Positions 1 through 56,543 of a stretch of DNA of 64,000 bases are shown here, piece after piece. This stretch comes from Centroberyx gerrardi. Taxonomy: Eukaryota > Chordata > Actinopteri > Beryciformes > Berycidae. Position numbers and translations under genes: made by a program. Below the pieces are notes generated by a model. It ran no database searches, was not told the DNA's origin, and saw only the letters and a program-made list of their open reading frames with translations. Every line of letters begins with the position of its first letter. Within the stretch, counting starts at the first letter, position 1. The stretch lies in contig NC_136017.1 of assembly GCF_048128805.1 (NCBI RefSeq), forward strand, positions 10,953,807 through 11,017,806, given 5' to 3'.

Positions 1-875
1 AGAAGAAGGCAAAAAAGTGAAGAGAGACAAAAAAGCAGATTTGCATGTCAAGCAGGGGGAGAAAACGGTGGCTGTGATGTTTTGAACTAGTGTGTCTCTA
101 AGGAAATGCTTGACATGGAAATTGACCCTGGTGGGAAAACGGTGTAAAGTTTACCTGAACATGACCTGTACTAAACACAGCAACGAACAGCTAGGACCGG
201 CTGACGGTCTGGCACGTATTCGCCTTCTGCAATGCATCGATGGCTGCGTCTAGCCGTTCTTTTTTCCTCTCTCGCTTTCATCTCGTCTTTCTCAGTCATT
301 CGCATGCTCAGTGTCTCTCTTTCTCTCTCTCCCACACACACACACAGACACACTATGCTAAATTTTACTATGACACATATAGGTTTACCATCAACAGGCA
401 ACGGATCCCACGTCCCGCAGTGGAAGAGGAGGGGATTGGCTCAAAGACGGAGCAGCCGGGGCCGGGGGTGAGAAAGACCTGGAGGCTCGCGGGGGTTTTC
501 TGTCGCCCTACTGTAATGGACTAGCACTCAATGGACTTGTGACGATGCACACAAACAGAAACCCCACCCACCCACCCCTACCCCGCCCAATGGATAACTC
601 ATGCCCACCCCATCCCAACCCTTCCCCCTTTCAAGATTACAGTCCAAATATTGTTTTCATGCCCGAGCCGGCGAGAGGAAGACATCCCTCCGTCTCGAGG
701 CTTAGCGAGGGTTCGTTTCTCCGGTTCAGGTTCGAGGTTGTGTACTCTTCTTCTTCTTCTTCGTCGTTGTTGTCGTCGTCGGTTATCGTCACAATCGTCG
801 TCCGTTGGTCGCTGCTTAGGTGTGTGGTCGTCGTGGTGTCCGGCGCGTTTCGTGCGTTGAGCGTCCGCGGCTCGG
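1..875 (-). other. map4k4: map4k4 3' UTR / downstream flank
   Basis: This stretch follows the map4k4 stop codon in the direction of transcription. I see no further coding exon. It holds a CT/CA-rich patch near 309-352 and a TTC/GTC trinucleotide patch near 746-783. I found no AATAAA on the minus strand here, so the polyadenylation site is probably beyond position 1. Open frames on both strands are short and low-complexity. Assignment as UTR is inferred from position only. Confidence 0.5.
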
Positions 876-43905
<43,030 letters not shown>

Positions 43906-44200
43906 CTTTCAAATAAAAGCCGATCTTTCCTTCGCGTTTGCTGACGATGTTTGCTGCTGTATCATTTGCGGAGACTTCGGGGGATAAATAAAGAGAGGCC
44001 GCCGCGTATTCCTCTTTGTGGGATCCGCTCCTTAGCCGTGAATACTGGGATCTCGCTACTCCATGTTGAGGTGGCAGCAGGCTCCCTGTTCGCTCTCCCT
44101 CTCTCTCAGCTTGTGTGCAGTGTCAAGCTAGCCACAATAAAAATAAGACTTCCGGTTATGACTTTCAACATAAAAGCCTAACATAATGCAACGTTTTTGA
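43906..44200 (-). promoter_or_regulatory. map4k4: map4k4 5' UTR and putative promoter, with uORF
   Basis: Sequence immediately upstream of the start codon. An 18-codon uORF (ATG at 43,963-43,965, TGA at 43,909-43,911) ends three nucleotides before the main ATG. An ETS-like CTTCCGG occurs near 44,150. I see no clear TATA box. The transcription start is not known from sequence. Confidence 0.45.
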
Positions 44201-44321
44201 ATACAACCCACTAAGGTAAAATTAAGAATGCGGTCAAGGAGGAATATGTGGTAAATTCAATGTTTTTATGTTTTCAAATATAAGCTGTTTATATTTATAA
44301 TCATAAAGGCCTATGCAAGAT

Positions 44322-44412
44322 CCGGGTGGCCTACTGACCGTCCTGTAATCGGAGGGTCCCAGGTTCCCTCCCCATAACAGCTGTGTCCTGTCAAAGTACT
44401 TTAGAGAAGAAC
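44322..44412 (+). repeat. tRNA-derived SINE fragment, copy 1 (head)
   Basis: GGTGGCCTACTGACCGTCC then TGTAATCGGAGGGTCCCAGG and TTCCCTCCCC resembles fish SINE heads (GGCCTAGTGGTTAGAGACCG ... GGTTCGATCCCC), with a B-box-like GGTTCCCTCCC. It shares GGCCT and GACCGTCC with the copy at 50,824. No 3' tail visible. Confidence 0.55.
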
Positions 44413-45013
44413 AGCTAAAATGCTTAAATTGTAAATTGCAATGCATATATTCTCACATAAATTCTCAAAGACTGAAACACAAAACGTATACCAGACTTTT
44501 ACAGATTGAGTTTCACTTCATATTTAATGTAATGATTTCACCGCGTTATTTGATACGATTTTTGTTGTTCTGTACACCCAATATCTAATTTTTCTATTTC
44601 ACTTACATTTTATTTTGAAGGCTAAACCGCCCAATATCCGGTCTTATCCTGTCTGTCTCTGTTAAGCTTCACGCAGCTGGGGTTGAGAACTGCACAAACA
44701 CAGGAAGCCGGTCGGCTAATTCACAGAAAGAAAAGGGCTGGGCCTCAACACATCAAGCATGGATACTGAGATGATAGATACAACACTATTCCTCACTGAC
44801 TCACCTAGACACTTATTTATACAGTCTGCATGGAAGGATATAAACGATTCAAGCAAATAATAGCCCAGCAAAGAGATAAATATGCACAGAGCTGCGCGGA
44901 CCCCCCATCACAGCATCCTTGTGGACATGCGCATGTGAGACATCACTGTCAATATTGGTAATCATGGGTGTGGCAAGTGAGCAATCTCAGGAGGGAGGCT
45001 GTGCATGCTAGTG

Positions 45014-45310
45014 CAGTGGTTCCCAAAGTGGGGTCCAGGGACCGGCAGGAGACTCTAACGGTGTGCCAGAGAGTCCCCCAGAAAGATGAAGAATAATTTA
45101 ATTTCAGCATGACTTCATTCCCTTAAAGTTAGCCTAATAAAGAATGTATAATAATGACTATTATGATCAGAGGTTTCAGCATCTCCACTGTTACGGTAGA
45201 GACAGTTTTCAGACAGTATTCAGGAATAAATCATTAATTACAAAAAAAATCTGGAGGTCTGAGGTCTAATGTGGTCCTTGACATGAAAAAAGGGGAAATT
45301 AGGAATTCGT
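45014..45310 (+). mobile_element. hAT-like nonautonomous element, copy 2
   Basis: The left end is CAGTGGTTCCCAAAGTGGGG. The right part carries GTCCTTGACATGAAAAAAGG, the inverse of the TCATGTCAAGGACC motif in copy 1 at 1,930. About 300 bp with no coding. The right terminus has decayed, so the 8-bp target duplication expected for hAT cannot be verified. Confidence 0.5.
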
Positions 45311-45884
45311 GTTTTGTCAGTGGTGTTTTTTAAGGTAAATTAACATTATTTTGCAGGGCCCCTGTCTGTAGTGTGCACCCCTGTTCTCCATCATTTCCAG
45401 TTGACAGTGCCTCCTTGCTATATCATATATTGGGTCAGTGCCTGTGTCAGTGCCAGTGCCCCAGTAACAATGTAGTGGAGGGTAAACTCACTTCTTTATT
45501 TGTGAAATAATTTAGGCATGTTTTCAGACATAGACTCACCATATTCAGTAGAATAAGCAGTATCAGACTTGTCTAATTTACATAAAAACAGGGGTTTTAT
45601 TGACATTGCTACTCCCCAGTATTTATATCCCAGACTGCTTCCTACTCATACCAAAATAAGAAGCAATATCTGAATCTGAGATGTGTACATAAACAAGCCC
45701 ACAGCCAAGAAAAAATGACATCCCTGAAATCCCTTCAGTGTCAGTTATTTATCATGACTCCGAAATGCCAAACAGACAAAGGTAATCTGTTATCTGTTAA
45801 ACAAACCTCAACTCAACATTGACACGACAGAGCAGGATAAACCAGTCAGACAGGATGAGAGAAGTAACCCAGCAGTGTTGTGGA

Positions 45885-45885
<1 letters not shown>

Positions 45886-45924
<39 letters not shown>
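45886..45924. repeat. (CA)n microsatellite
   Basis: About 38 bp pure CA in intergenic sequence. Confidence 0.92.
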
Positions 45925-45925
<1 letters not shown>

Positions 45926-46519
45926 GGTCTTAACTTAGGACACTTAATGTAATACTTCAGACACTTAACTGACACTTCAACCCAGTAAGAACTGTAAAGC
46001 CACTTAAACACATTCAGACACTGACATTAATGATGTAAATCCTGTTCCATTCTCTGCTTACTTTAAATGTTTGGTGTTTGCTTATGGTGATGAAGTCAGG
46101 GATTTGCCTATATTCCTGTGTTTCAAATGTCAGTTCAACAATCATCAATGGTGACCTTATAATCCAAGGGTTAAACAAGGATTGCACTTTGTTACACCAG
46201 CTAGTCAAATTTTAAATGTTTCACTGCCACCCTGTGGATGTTTGATGTTATTGCAGTAGCTTGTGTGTTAAAGGGGGGTCACAGCCAAAATTGTGATATT
46301 ATACCATCCTTCAGAACAGCTCATTTCCTTATTACAGGTGGGCCTTTGTGTGGTTAGAGCCCACTAATTTGTTTATATATATATACACACACATTACCAT
46401 TGATTTGGAAAGCCATCAAACCCTTTCAAACATTACAAAGCTTTCTACTAGGCAAGAAAAAAGGTTAAAGGGATTCAGATGATCAAGAAAGCAATAAACA
46501 AATACGCAACAAACAGAAG

Positions 46520-47908
46520 AGTGCATTTGTTTTACATAGAACTTTATTACTTGCTAGCGCTGTCCTTGTATTCTGAGCGCCTGTCCAAAAGGTCACTGGG
46601 CAGCAGCACTGTCTCACAGTCCAGCCACTGTTTGTCTGACGAGTCAGCAGGTTAATGTTCCATATTATAAATATAAACATGTTATACAAACATGTTGGGG
46701 TTACAAGTCATGTTAAGAACATTTACACAGTACGTTTCTGATAATGAGGATAAAAACAGGATCCTTCAAGTTCAGTGCTAAGCTCCTTCAACGTACCTGC
46801 ACTGTTTACAGTCCAACAAACCGAGGAGACAGAAGTTTCTACCTTTTGTCCATTTTAGCCGAGAGGCAGAACCTCTAGTACAACAGCTACAATATAGATC
46901 AGGGCTGCCCATACTCCTCTTGGCCCTTTTCAGAGAGTGACAAGACATTCTGTTTTGACTATTTTGATGCAATTTCATCTGAGGAATGATTTTGCTTCTT
47001 ACAAGATATTTAAATGCCTTATAATAAGCAAGGACAGTCTAAAAAGCTAATGCTTACTTGTTACATCTCATTGAAATATCAATTGAAATATCAATGTCCA
47101 ATCTCATTTTGCCCTCCATCCACATTATGTTCTTGCTCTTGACCCTCCTTGTCAAAAAGCTTTGGCAGCCCTGATAGAGATTGTCTTCACCTGCCTCTAG
47201 CCTGCTGGCGAGAAGAACAGAAAAGACACAACGTGTCAAAACGCATGGCATTGTCCATAGCTTTCTCCGACAGGACGGTACATTGGAGCCAATGATCCAT
47301 ACAGTGCAATATAGTAGCTACATTACAGGGTAACAGGCCTGTATCCGCTGCAGAGTTCACCTCTCTGCCATACAAGGACAATTCAAGCATAAACATACAA
47401 CATGAGCGAGAGTTTTTATTCCCCACTTAACCTCTACAGTCTCTTTACAGCTTATTCTGCTGACTTACTCCTTGTTTTCAACAATCTGCCTCAGACACAA
47501 ATACTACAGCTGTATATGTTCAAATCCTTCCATTTGCTGCCTCTCCTCACTGTATTCTATCACTACATGTTAAAATAACCCCCACCCACACCCAGTAAAA
47601 ATACCTTAATAGTAACGCATTGTTAAATAAGAATATTATGCAGCACTTTGTCAGTCATCGCCAATACCGGCAACACAGCCACAATCAGTCAGTTACTCCA
47701 ACACAGGAGGCTAAACAGTAAAGAGGTTACAGTGCATAACTACTGCATACCGGCCTTGTACGTCTGCCTGGTTGGAAACTTGTAGTGTTCACTGTTCTAT
47801 GGCACAGTCAGCTACGATACACCTTCGTCTCAGTAAACCAAACACTGACTAAGATGCATGTTAGAGAGATCCGATATGAAAAAATGTCTTTTAGTCAGCG
47901 TTCGTCAT
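46520..47908 (-). other. chst10: chst10 3' UTR (probable)
   Basis: Follows the chst10 stop at 47,909-47,911. Minus-strand AATAAA signals occur at 47,415-47,420 and 46,543-46,548, giving candidate 3' UTRs of about 0.5 and 1.4 kb. No other coding exon is seen. Which signal is used cannot be decided from sequence. Confidence 0.5.
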
Positions 47909-49912
47909 TTAGTTCAGTAGAAAGTCTGGGCTTGGGTAGCCAAAGAGGTGGAAGTCGCCCTGGTAACGGGCGTAGAGCCGCCTGACGTCCCGCTTGCTGA
48001 TGCCTGAGAAGTAGTGCTCCACCTTGGTCCTGTTGTAGCGGGTGATGCCCGGCGGGATGGCCGGGTAGGACACCAGCTGGTCGATGCCCGCCGCTTTGAG
48101 GATGTGCGGGGCGTCCTGCTCCAGAGTCTCGTGGTGGCCCACCAGGCTGTAGTGGATTTCGCACGGCGCACACAGCTCGGCGTAAGTCACCCAGTGGATG
48201 ATGTGCTCACCGAACTGCCGGTCCATACGCCGACGCCCTTCAGCATCGCCCAGGTAACGGATGAAGTCCTCGAAGCGCAGGCCGGAGCCGGCGTGCTCGC
48301 TGTCGCGGTGGCTCTTGCGGTACTTACGGATGATGGCCGGAGCGATGTCGTGCTTGTACCAAGGCTCGAAGCGCGGGTTCTTCACAAACTTGTCCTTGAA
48401 GGCAGAGATCAGGCGCTCGAAGGGGTCTCTCACGATGAAGAACTTAAAGTACGTGCTTAATCTGTTCAGGGACACAGCAAGGGTTCATGAGTAGGACTAC
48501 AGCAGCTGTGAAGGGTGAAAACATTTATAGGCCCCTTCGTTTGGGGGACGACCTCACTAACCACTGAGGTATCCTGCCATCTGGCCCAGACGTGGTGACA
48601 TTTATCACATTAACCCGAAACTAACCTTTCTGTGATTTCCTGCGGAGTGAGCGACGAGAGGCGGGGCAGGCCGTTCTTCTCGTGGTCATGAACCAGGTTC
48701 TCTGGGATCTCCTCCACTGTGGAGAACGCTCCTGACACAGACGATAACACAACAGGAAGACGTCAGAGTAGGAGCCCAGGTCATGAATCTTAAAGGGAAG
48801 CTCAAATACCATCAAATACCATGTGACATTCCTGCCAGCTTAACAGTATGATGTGAAATAACATGCCATTTGATGAACCCTTTTATTCAAGATGCCTTAC
48901 AATGCTGCGAGTGCTTACATTTAGTTATATAGGACCAAAGTGTTTTCTTAAAATTAGCCACAAACATTGGTTTAGCTTTAGTTTACCTTCATGAAGTTTA
49001 TAATGTGGGCAAAGATATTACATGGCCAAACAAAACAAAAAACAATCACAAAGATACATTTTGATTAATGTAGTGTAATAGCAGAGGGTTGAATAGGAGC
49101 ATTGTAACTGAGTGAAGCACTGCAGTAAATATACAAGGTCACAGTTGGAGTTGGTCAGCCATGCCTCATCATCATTACGCTAATCATCCTCTGTGTTACT
49201 ACCTCCATCCAGCCCACACTCACCATTGAGCACAATGAGGACCTTTTTCCATTGTGTGTTGCCCACTTTAGGCGTCTGGCAGAACAAGATCTTGTGTTTG
49301 TCGCAGACGAAGATGCGGTCCAGGACGAATTTGCTGATGGAGACGTGAGTGAGATTCCTGAGGGTGTTGTTCTTACACACAGCTGAGAGCAACTCGATTC
49401 GCTTCTCCACCACCGACTGCCAGTCTGCCACCGAGGGGACAACTGAGGGCTGAGACACACACATACAACCCTAATGTTACAGACTGCCTGATGTCCAATA
49501 TGACATAAAGCTGTAGCAGAGAAAAACTGATCTATTTTCTGTCAAACCAAGCCCAGTGATAGTGTCAGATTTGTGACGATCTGTATTTATTACCAGATCT
49601 GATGGCTTTGGAGCTGGTTTTTCTGGGTTGGACACAGGAATGGACTGAACCACCTTGGTGCCTGGCTCCGTCCAGCTCTGTCCACCAGTCCTCTCTCCAT
49701 AGTCTGAAGAACATACATATTACAGTGGAATAATCAAATTTCCCCTCCAGCAGTTACCTACAGTCATCATCATGAAGAACAGCTAAAGTAAAGTCTACCA
49801 GCTTACCGTCTGCAGCTCTGAAGTTGATGAATTTGCTGGCAAACATGAGGATGAGCAGCACCCAGCCGCAAGCCCCGAGGAGCAGCCAGTGGTGCCGCAT
49901 AGTTTTAGACAT
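47909..49912 (-). CDS. chst10: HNK-1 sulfotransferase (carbohydrate sulfotransferase 10), 5 coding exons
   Basis: Golgi type II membrane enzyme that moves sulfate from PAPS to the 3-OH of terminal glucuronic acid, making the HNK-1 epitope on neural glycoproteins and glycolipids. Exons: 49807-49912, 49594-49703, 49224-49449, 48626-48731, 47909-48461. Lengths 106, 110, 226, 106 and 553 give 1,101 nt, 366 residues, with matching phases. A single hydrophobic anchor (WLLLGACGWVLLILMFASKF) spans about residues 9-28. The stem is encoded by exon 2. The 5'-phosphosulfate loop is QTPKVGNTQWKK (about 130-141); the 3'-phosphate loop is VRDPFERLISAF (about 193-204). N-glycosylation sequons occur at NNT, NLT and YNRT. 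The end GYPSPDFLLN closely matches human CHST10 (GYQKPDFLLN; 356 residues). An alternative start at MRHHW (49,898-49,900) would give 362 residues and aligns better with human MHHQW. Confidence 0.95.
48732..49223 (-). other. chst10: chst10 intron 3
   Basis: 492 bp between the exon with the 5'-phosphosulfate loop and the exon encoding GAFSTVEEIPENLVHDHEKN. AT-rich, with nothing recognised inside. Confidence 0.7.
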
Positions 49913-49923
49913 CACTCGGCCAT
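49912..49923 (-). promoter_or_regulatory. chst10: 3-codon uORF overlapping the chst10 start
   Basis: In the 5' UTR part of exon 49,807-49,944, ATG GCC GAG TGA overlaps the first in-frame chst10 ATG by one base (TGATG). A second in-frame ATG lies 9 nt downstream. The acceptor CTAG|GTGGG at 49,944 puts this uORF inside the mature mRNA. Confidence 0.7.
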
Positions 49924-49944
49924 TGAACCACCAGGCGCTCCCAC

Positions 49945-51400
49945 CTAGACACACAGATGGCTAACTGGTGCTAGCTACAGCCACTGGCTAACAAAAACAG
50001 CATCTGTCCGACTTGGACAGCAGGCTTAGGGTTATTAGTTAGCCGGCTTGCAAAGTTAGCCTAACGTTAGATCTATTCTGCCGTGTGTTGGCTGTGTGGC
50101 TAAGATGGGTGTTTGGTGTTATAACGAACCAAATTAGCTAATGTTAGCGTCACATAAGCTAGCTAAAGGCTACTGTAAAGCTGTACAAGTGTAAGTTAAC
50201 GTTAGTGGCTGCGTACGATGTATAGCTAAAGGATGGTCTGTTATAGTATTGAATTAACATTATACTAGATAGCGTTGCCAAGAATGCTTTCAGTTTGTCC
50301 GACATGGGTAGCAACGACTGTCAAGCTAGTCAAAGAGCTAATATCTAACTAATGGCATGTAAGCTAGCTGGTCAGCCTGCTGTTTTCCAAACATCATATT
50401 AGCTTAGCTAGCCACACCTGTCCCTGACGTTGACCAGACATGATGCAAGTTAGCCAACTTTAGCCAAGTTACGCTCTGTCTCAGCGAGCTGATTCAATAT
50501 ATCAAAGCTGGCAGAGCAGTGGAGCAGTCTTGTAGCTTACCTTCTTGTTTAGCTATAGCTACTTCATAGCTGCATAATCTCTAGGTAAAATGCTTGATAA
50601 TGATAATGCCATGATTGTAGCTTGTAGCCTGCGTCCCTTTACGTTCCTCATAGCATCACGCTGCTAATGTGCTACAAAACAAACCACTGTCGCCGCCTAG
50701 CGGTTGTGTCGTGACAACGCACACGTTTGCAGTTTGCAGCTCGCAAACAATGTGCATGAAAGATTATATGTAGGTAGGTATCCCAGTAATGTAACCGTGA
50801 TCATCAGAATTGAAAGGTAAACTGGGCGGCCTGGTTAGAGACCGTCCCATTATCCATTCACTCTGGATAAGAGCATCAACTATATGACTAAATTGTACAT
50901 GTAAATTGTCCACTGCCAATTACAAAATACAGCCGAATGTTACCATGGCCTGAAAAATACTGCATCGTGGCTTTACTAGCACCCCGTTTGAACTAGAAAA
51001 ACATTATTGCCCTGAGTTACAATGAAGATGCCACACATACCAGTTGTAAGCAAAGTGCCAAAGACAGGACTATCGCTGCTGAACAGAGTGTACTACAGAC
51101 AGAAACATAATCTCCCCTTGCTGACAGGAACATCGTCTGCCTCACTGACACATGATGCTATTCATTGTGGGATGTAATAGCAGTGGAGAAATACACATGC
51201 AGCCCTAGTTTAAACCATTCTGGTTAGAGGACACAGAATTCCTTTTATCACATTGTTAGTAGGGAAAGAAGACAGGATTTCCATGAATGCTGCTCACCTA
51301 TACAACACACATTATAATGGTAAATCCTGAATCTAAGAAACATCACCAATTAAACCTTTGGTTGGGTGCAAAAACTGTGAGAAATAAAGACACGAGACAA
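49945..51400 (-). promoter_or_regulatory. chst10: chst10 upstream region, candidate noncoding exon and SINE
   Basis: A splice donor (AAG|GTAAGC on the minus strand, exon side beginning at 50,541) suggests a noncoding first exon within roughly 50,541-50,700. That ends near a GC-richer patch with CGCCGCCTAGCGG. From 49,960 to 50,480 there are many partial copies of the GCTAACGTTAGC-like word. Exon extent and promoter are inferred, with no TATA box seen. The rest down to the rpl31 end is AT-rich. Confidence 0.4.
50824..50909 (+). repeat. tRNA-derived SINE, copy 2 (head plus tail)
   Basis: The head GGCGGCCTGGTTAGAGACCG joins directly to CTCTGGATAAGAGCATCAAC and TATATGACTAAATTGTACAT. This is a version of the fish SINE tail CTGGATAAGAGCGTCTGCTA, AATGACTAAATGTAAATGTA. 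The middle of the element, including the B box, is missing. Confidence 0.65.
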
Positions 51401-51416
51401 GAGCTCCTTTTATACA

Positions 51417-51422
51417 TTTATT
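51417..51422 (-). terminator. rpl31: rpl31 polyadenylation signal
   Basis: Minus-strand AATAAA 22 nt after the rpl31 stop codon. The very short 3' UTR is typical of ribosomal protein genes; cleavage is expected about 15-25 nt further, near 51,395. Confidence 0.8.
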
Positions 51423-51443
51423 CCACTTGCAGAGAAGACAAAT

Positions 51444-53475
<2,032 letters not shown>

Positions 53476-54036
53476 CTAGAAACACGTAAATACTGATGAG
53501 TACAGAGGCTGATGCCAAAGTGTGAAATCCCGCTGCACGGACCGACTGGTGAAAGCTAGCACATTAGTTTAGCCATTTTTTAAACAGAAAACAAGACGTA
53601 TTGCAGCTATAACCTGACACTTTACAAAGTACATAGCAATCCCTAGCTAGAAGCGGTGTTGACCAATTACTATTACAACTAACCTGTTGGGTACTAGCTA
53701 ACATAAACAGTACAAAAATGCACTCGGCAAGGCAGACCAATGCTAACACCTATCAGAAACACTATCACCAGCATTTAGAGTACAGCTTTCTTAAGAGAAT
53801 GAGCACAAGACTATAAAGTAGTCTGCTGCCTGGAGTCATTCAGGCTGAGTAAATCTAACCGTAACCGTTCGCTGATTTTAGTAACCTTCGGAAATGTTCA
53901 ACCACTTCAAAAACCTCATACGAGTAATAATACAACACTGATGTTTGTATCTATACGAAATATGTACTCATTTACTGCATTAATACTGCAGGATGGTGTT
54001 AGATTGAGAAAATATATTCTCCAGAAAATAACTCAC
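53476..54036 (-). other. rpl31: rpl31 intron 1
   Basis: Between noncoding exon 1 and the start-codon exon. No exon, snoRNA or repeat recognised. Confidence 0.65.
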
Positions 54037-54090
54037 TTCGGCTTGCGGATGAAGCGGAAGTTGGAAGGAAGAATTTGCTGCTGAGAATTG
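54037..54090 (-). promoter_or_regulatory. rpl31: rpl31 noncoding exon 1 and TOP-type start region
   Basis: The minus strand shows TTCTTCCTTCCAACTTCCGC, then TTCATCCGCAAGCCGAA and the donor GTGAGT. The pyrimidine-rich tract is what is expected of a 5' terminal oligopyrimidine (TOP) transcription start in ribosomal protein genes. Upstream CCCACAATTCTCAGCAG loosely resembles a ZNF143-type element. The exact start base is inferred. Confidence 0.6.
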
Positions 54091-56543
54091 TGGGTAAAGG
54101 ATACCAGTCCGTTTTTTATATTGTCCGCCAAGAACAAATGGACATCTGATGGTTCCTAAAGTGAAACTCCTAGGACTTAAAGCACTGTCGGCAAGTGTTT
54201 TTGCTTCGCTTTGCTCACTACTGTTTTGAACCAGTTGTAGACAAGATTGAGGCATTTATTAACATGATTAACATCTCATAAATTCGAGTTTGAATGGACT
54301 CTCTGGATAATTTTTATACCGTTTTCCAACCACATACAGATCAGGTCATACCAATTCCGTGAAGAATCTTTGCACATAGGCTAATACTGTACCTAGGTTC
54401 TCCGATAATATAAACCCTCCTTGGGTTCTCCCTTTCTCCTCATAATCATGTACATTTTCTTCACTGTTGTGTTCAAATCCAAAATTATGTAAACTGTATG
54501 TTTTGTAGTAACTGTAAACGTAACTTAACTAACGGCTCAAATTATATTTTTGAGTCTTCAAGGCTCGATCAAATACCGCTATATCAAAGCAGGAAAACAA
54601 TTCCCAAAATGCGGCCACTTTAATATCGATCCATAAAATTTTAAAGTTGTCTCTTCACAGTATAGAGAGGATAAGACATACCGAAGTTTAGAAAAACAAG
54701 AAAAATCAAAGCATTTTTCAATCGTTGCATTATTTCCTAAACTTACCACTTCATTTGCTCTACAGATCTTCTCCCTTAATGAAAGACTCATTTACCAAGG
54801 CAATGTAGCTCTAAAGTCAAGTGAATCATGAAGGCAGTCAATGTCAAAATCAAGGGAAAACTTACCATCAAAATCAGAATATTGCATCAAGTGGTTGTCT
54901 GCATAGTTGTAGATATGATAATGATGATCCAACAAGCTTGATGAGGACAAATCAGCATTGTATTTGAATTATTTTAGGCCCCCACAGTTGTCCTTATTTG
55001 GTAAAGTTTCATAACAATCTAGAAATGTCATTCTGCATTTATTTCACAGTAAAAAAAAAAAGACTGTGTAGCACCGGAATTCATTCCTCTCACGTCCCAA
55101 AATTCACCTTGAACTTAAGACAGAAGAAACATTTACACAGCAGGCAAGTGTTCTCCGAGACCATAGGTCTGTGGTCGAAGTTAAGACTGTGGGCCGTAAC
55201 ATCAAAGCCCAATCTCTTAATGTCTGTAATGTCACTCAGCATTCAAGTCACAGTTGCATGGACAGCGGCAGGCAGCTCTTTGACTCCATCTCTCAGAGAT
55301 TACTACCTCTTTCCACCCTAATTCTGTACATTAGGCTGTTCAGTAGCATACTGAAGTAAGTCTGTCCCTTAAAGTCTGTGTTCCAACACACTCAGCATGC
55401 AAAACCTGCTCTTATAAAGTGTCACTTGTTGAGCTGATTGCTTTGGTGCGAACAAATCCCAGAGAGGTTCAGGCTCCTCCACCTGCACAAGTCTTTAAAG
55501 TGTGACATACTGAGGAACGACCACTGGGAAACACATAGGAGAGATGTGAAGTTCAAGCTAATACTGTTTTCAGTCTTGTTATCTAAGCAGTCTGGTGTCT
55601 TTCCTATTTGGACATTTCTTTTGGAACGGTTTGGCTCCTGTTTGGAGGGTGTGGGCTGGTGAATGTAAAGGACGGGACGTTCCATGCGGCAGTGTCGCGG
55701 CTCTGGTACTCTGCAGTCTCTAGTGTGCTGTGCGGTCGTTTCAGTTCATTTCAGGGAGACATTGCCAAACCATTCAAAACAAGTACAAAATTCAAGCAAA
55801 GAGCAGTTCTCAAGAATGTTTCCACAGACTAACAGTTGTAACAAATTTACATTCACGGAAGGAATAGTTTGGCAGTGCTTGTTCATGGGAAACATTCATT
55901 CAAGTCCCTGCAGGATTTCAGTGCTGTTGATCAGTAACTTTACTGTGACAAAGGCTGTAGATTTGGTCTGTAGATATGTTTTGGAAATGGTGTAAACACA
56001 AATACCAATAAAGACATCAAGTGTCACATTATCTGAAGGCTGAACAGTAATGTCATACAAAGCAAAAGACCCATTACAAAAATCAACATCTAACCATTTT
56101 AATGCACAGTTTTAGTAACCAATGCACAACATAAGAAAACAAAACAGTCATTTTAACTTGAAGACTTGAAGTAGGGGGAGCTGACAATTTAAAAGCTGCT
56201 CTAAAATATGTAATTGCACAAAAAACATGAGTCATTTCAGGGTGTGTTTTATGTCTCTCCTGTACATATTTCATTTAGATCAACGTACAAGGCTTCTACA
56301 CACCTCCATAGGCTAGCATGTCCAGTAGTCTATGGCACAGCATTTGCTGATCAATCATCCAAAAAATGTTAAGCATGACTGAGAAAGATTCAGAATTTTG
56401 CTCTGTTTTGTTCCCCCCCCCCCTCGATGATTAAAAAAAAGGCTATGTAAGGAAAGGAGACAGAGTCGGGGGAGTTAGGGGCTAAAAGAAGTAAAGGCTT
56501 AGCTTTCACTTTCATGCGTTTTACTCACTAAGCCCATTTCCTC
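54091..56543. other. rpl31 upstream / zc3h13 3' UTR interval
   Basis: No coding exon recognised on either strand. The part near 56.5 kb is presumably zc3h13 3' UTR; the closest plausible minus-strand AATAAA is near 55,034, implying up to 1.5 kb of UTR. A plus-strand AATAAA near 56,008 has no gene to serve. A poly-C run lies near 56,414-56,423. Confidence 0.5.

Larger units (their letters stand above)
44201..46542. other. intergenic region between map4k4 promoter and chst10 3' end
   Basis: No coding exon recognised on either strand. It contains a SINE fragment (44,322-44,412), an hAT-like element (45,014-45,310) and a CA microsatellite (45,886-45,924). The remainder is AT-rich. Confidence 0.6.

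Noticed and set aside
48014-48460. 148-residue plus-strand frame
   Set aside because: Antisense of the chst10 sulfotransferase exon.
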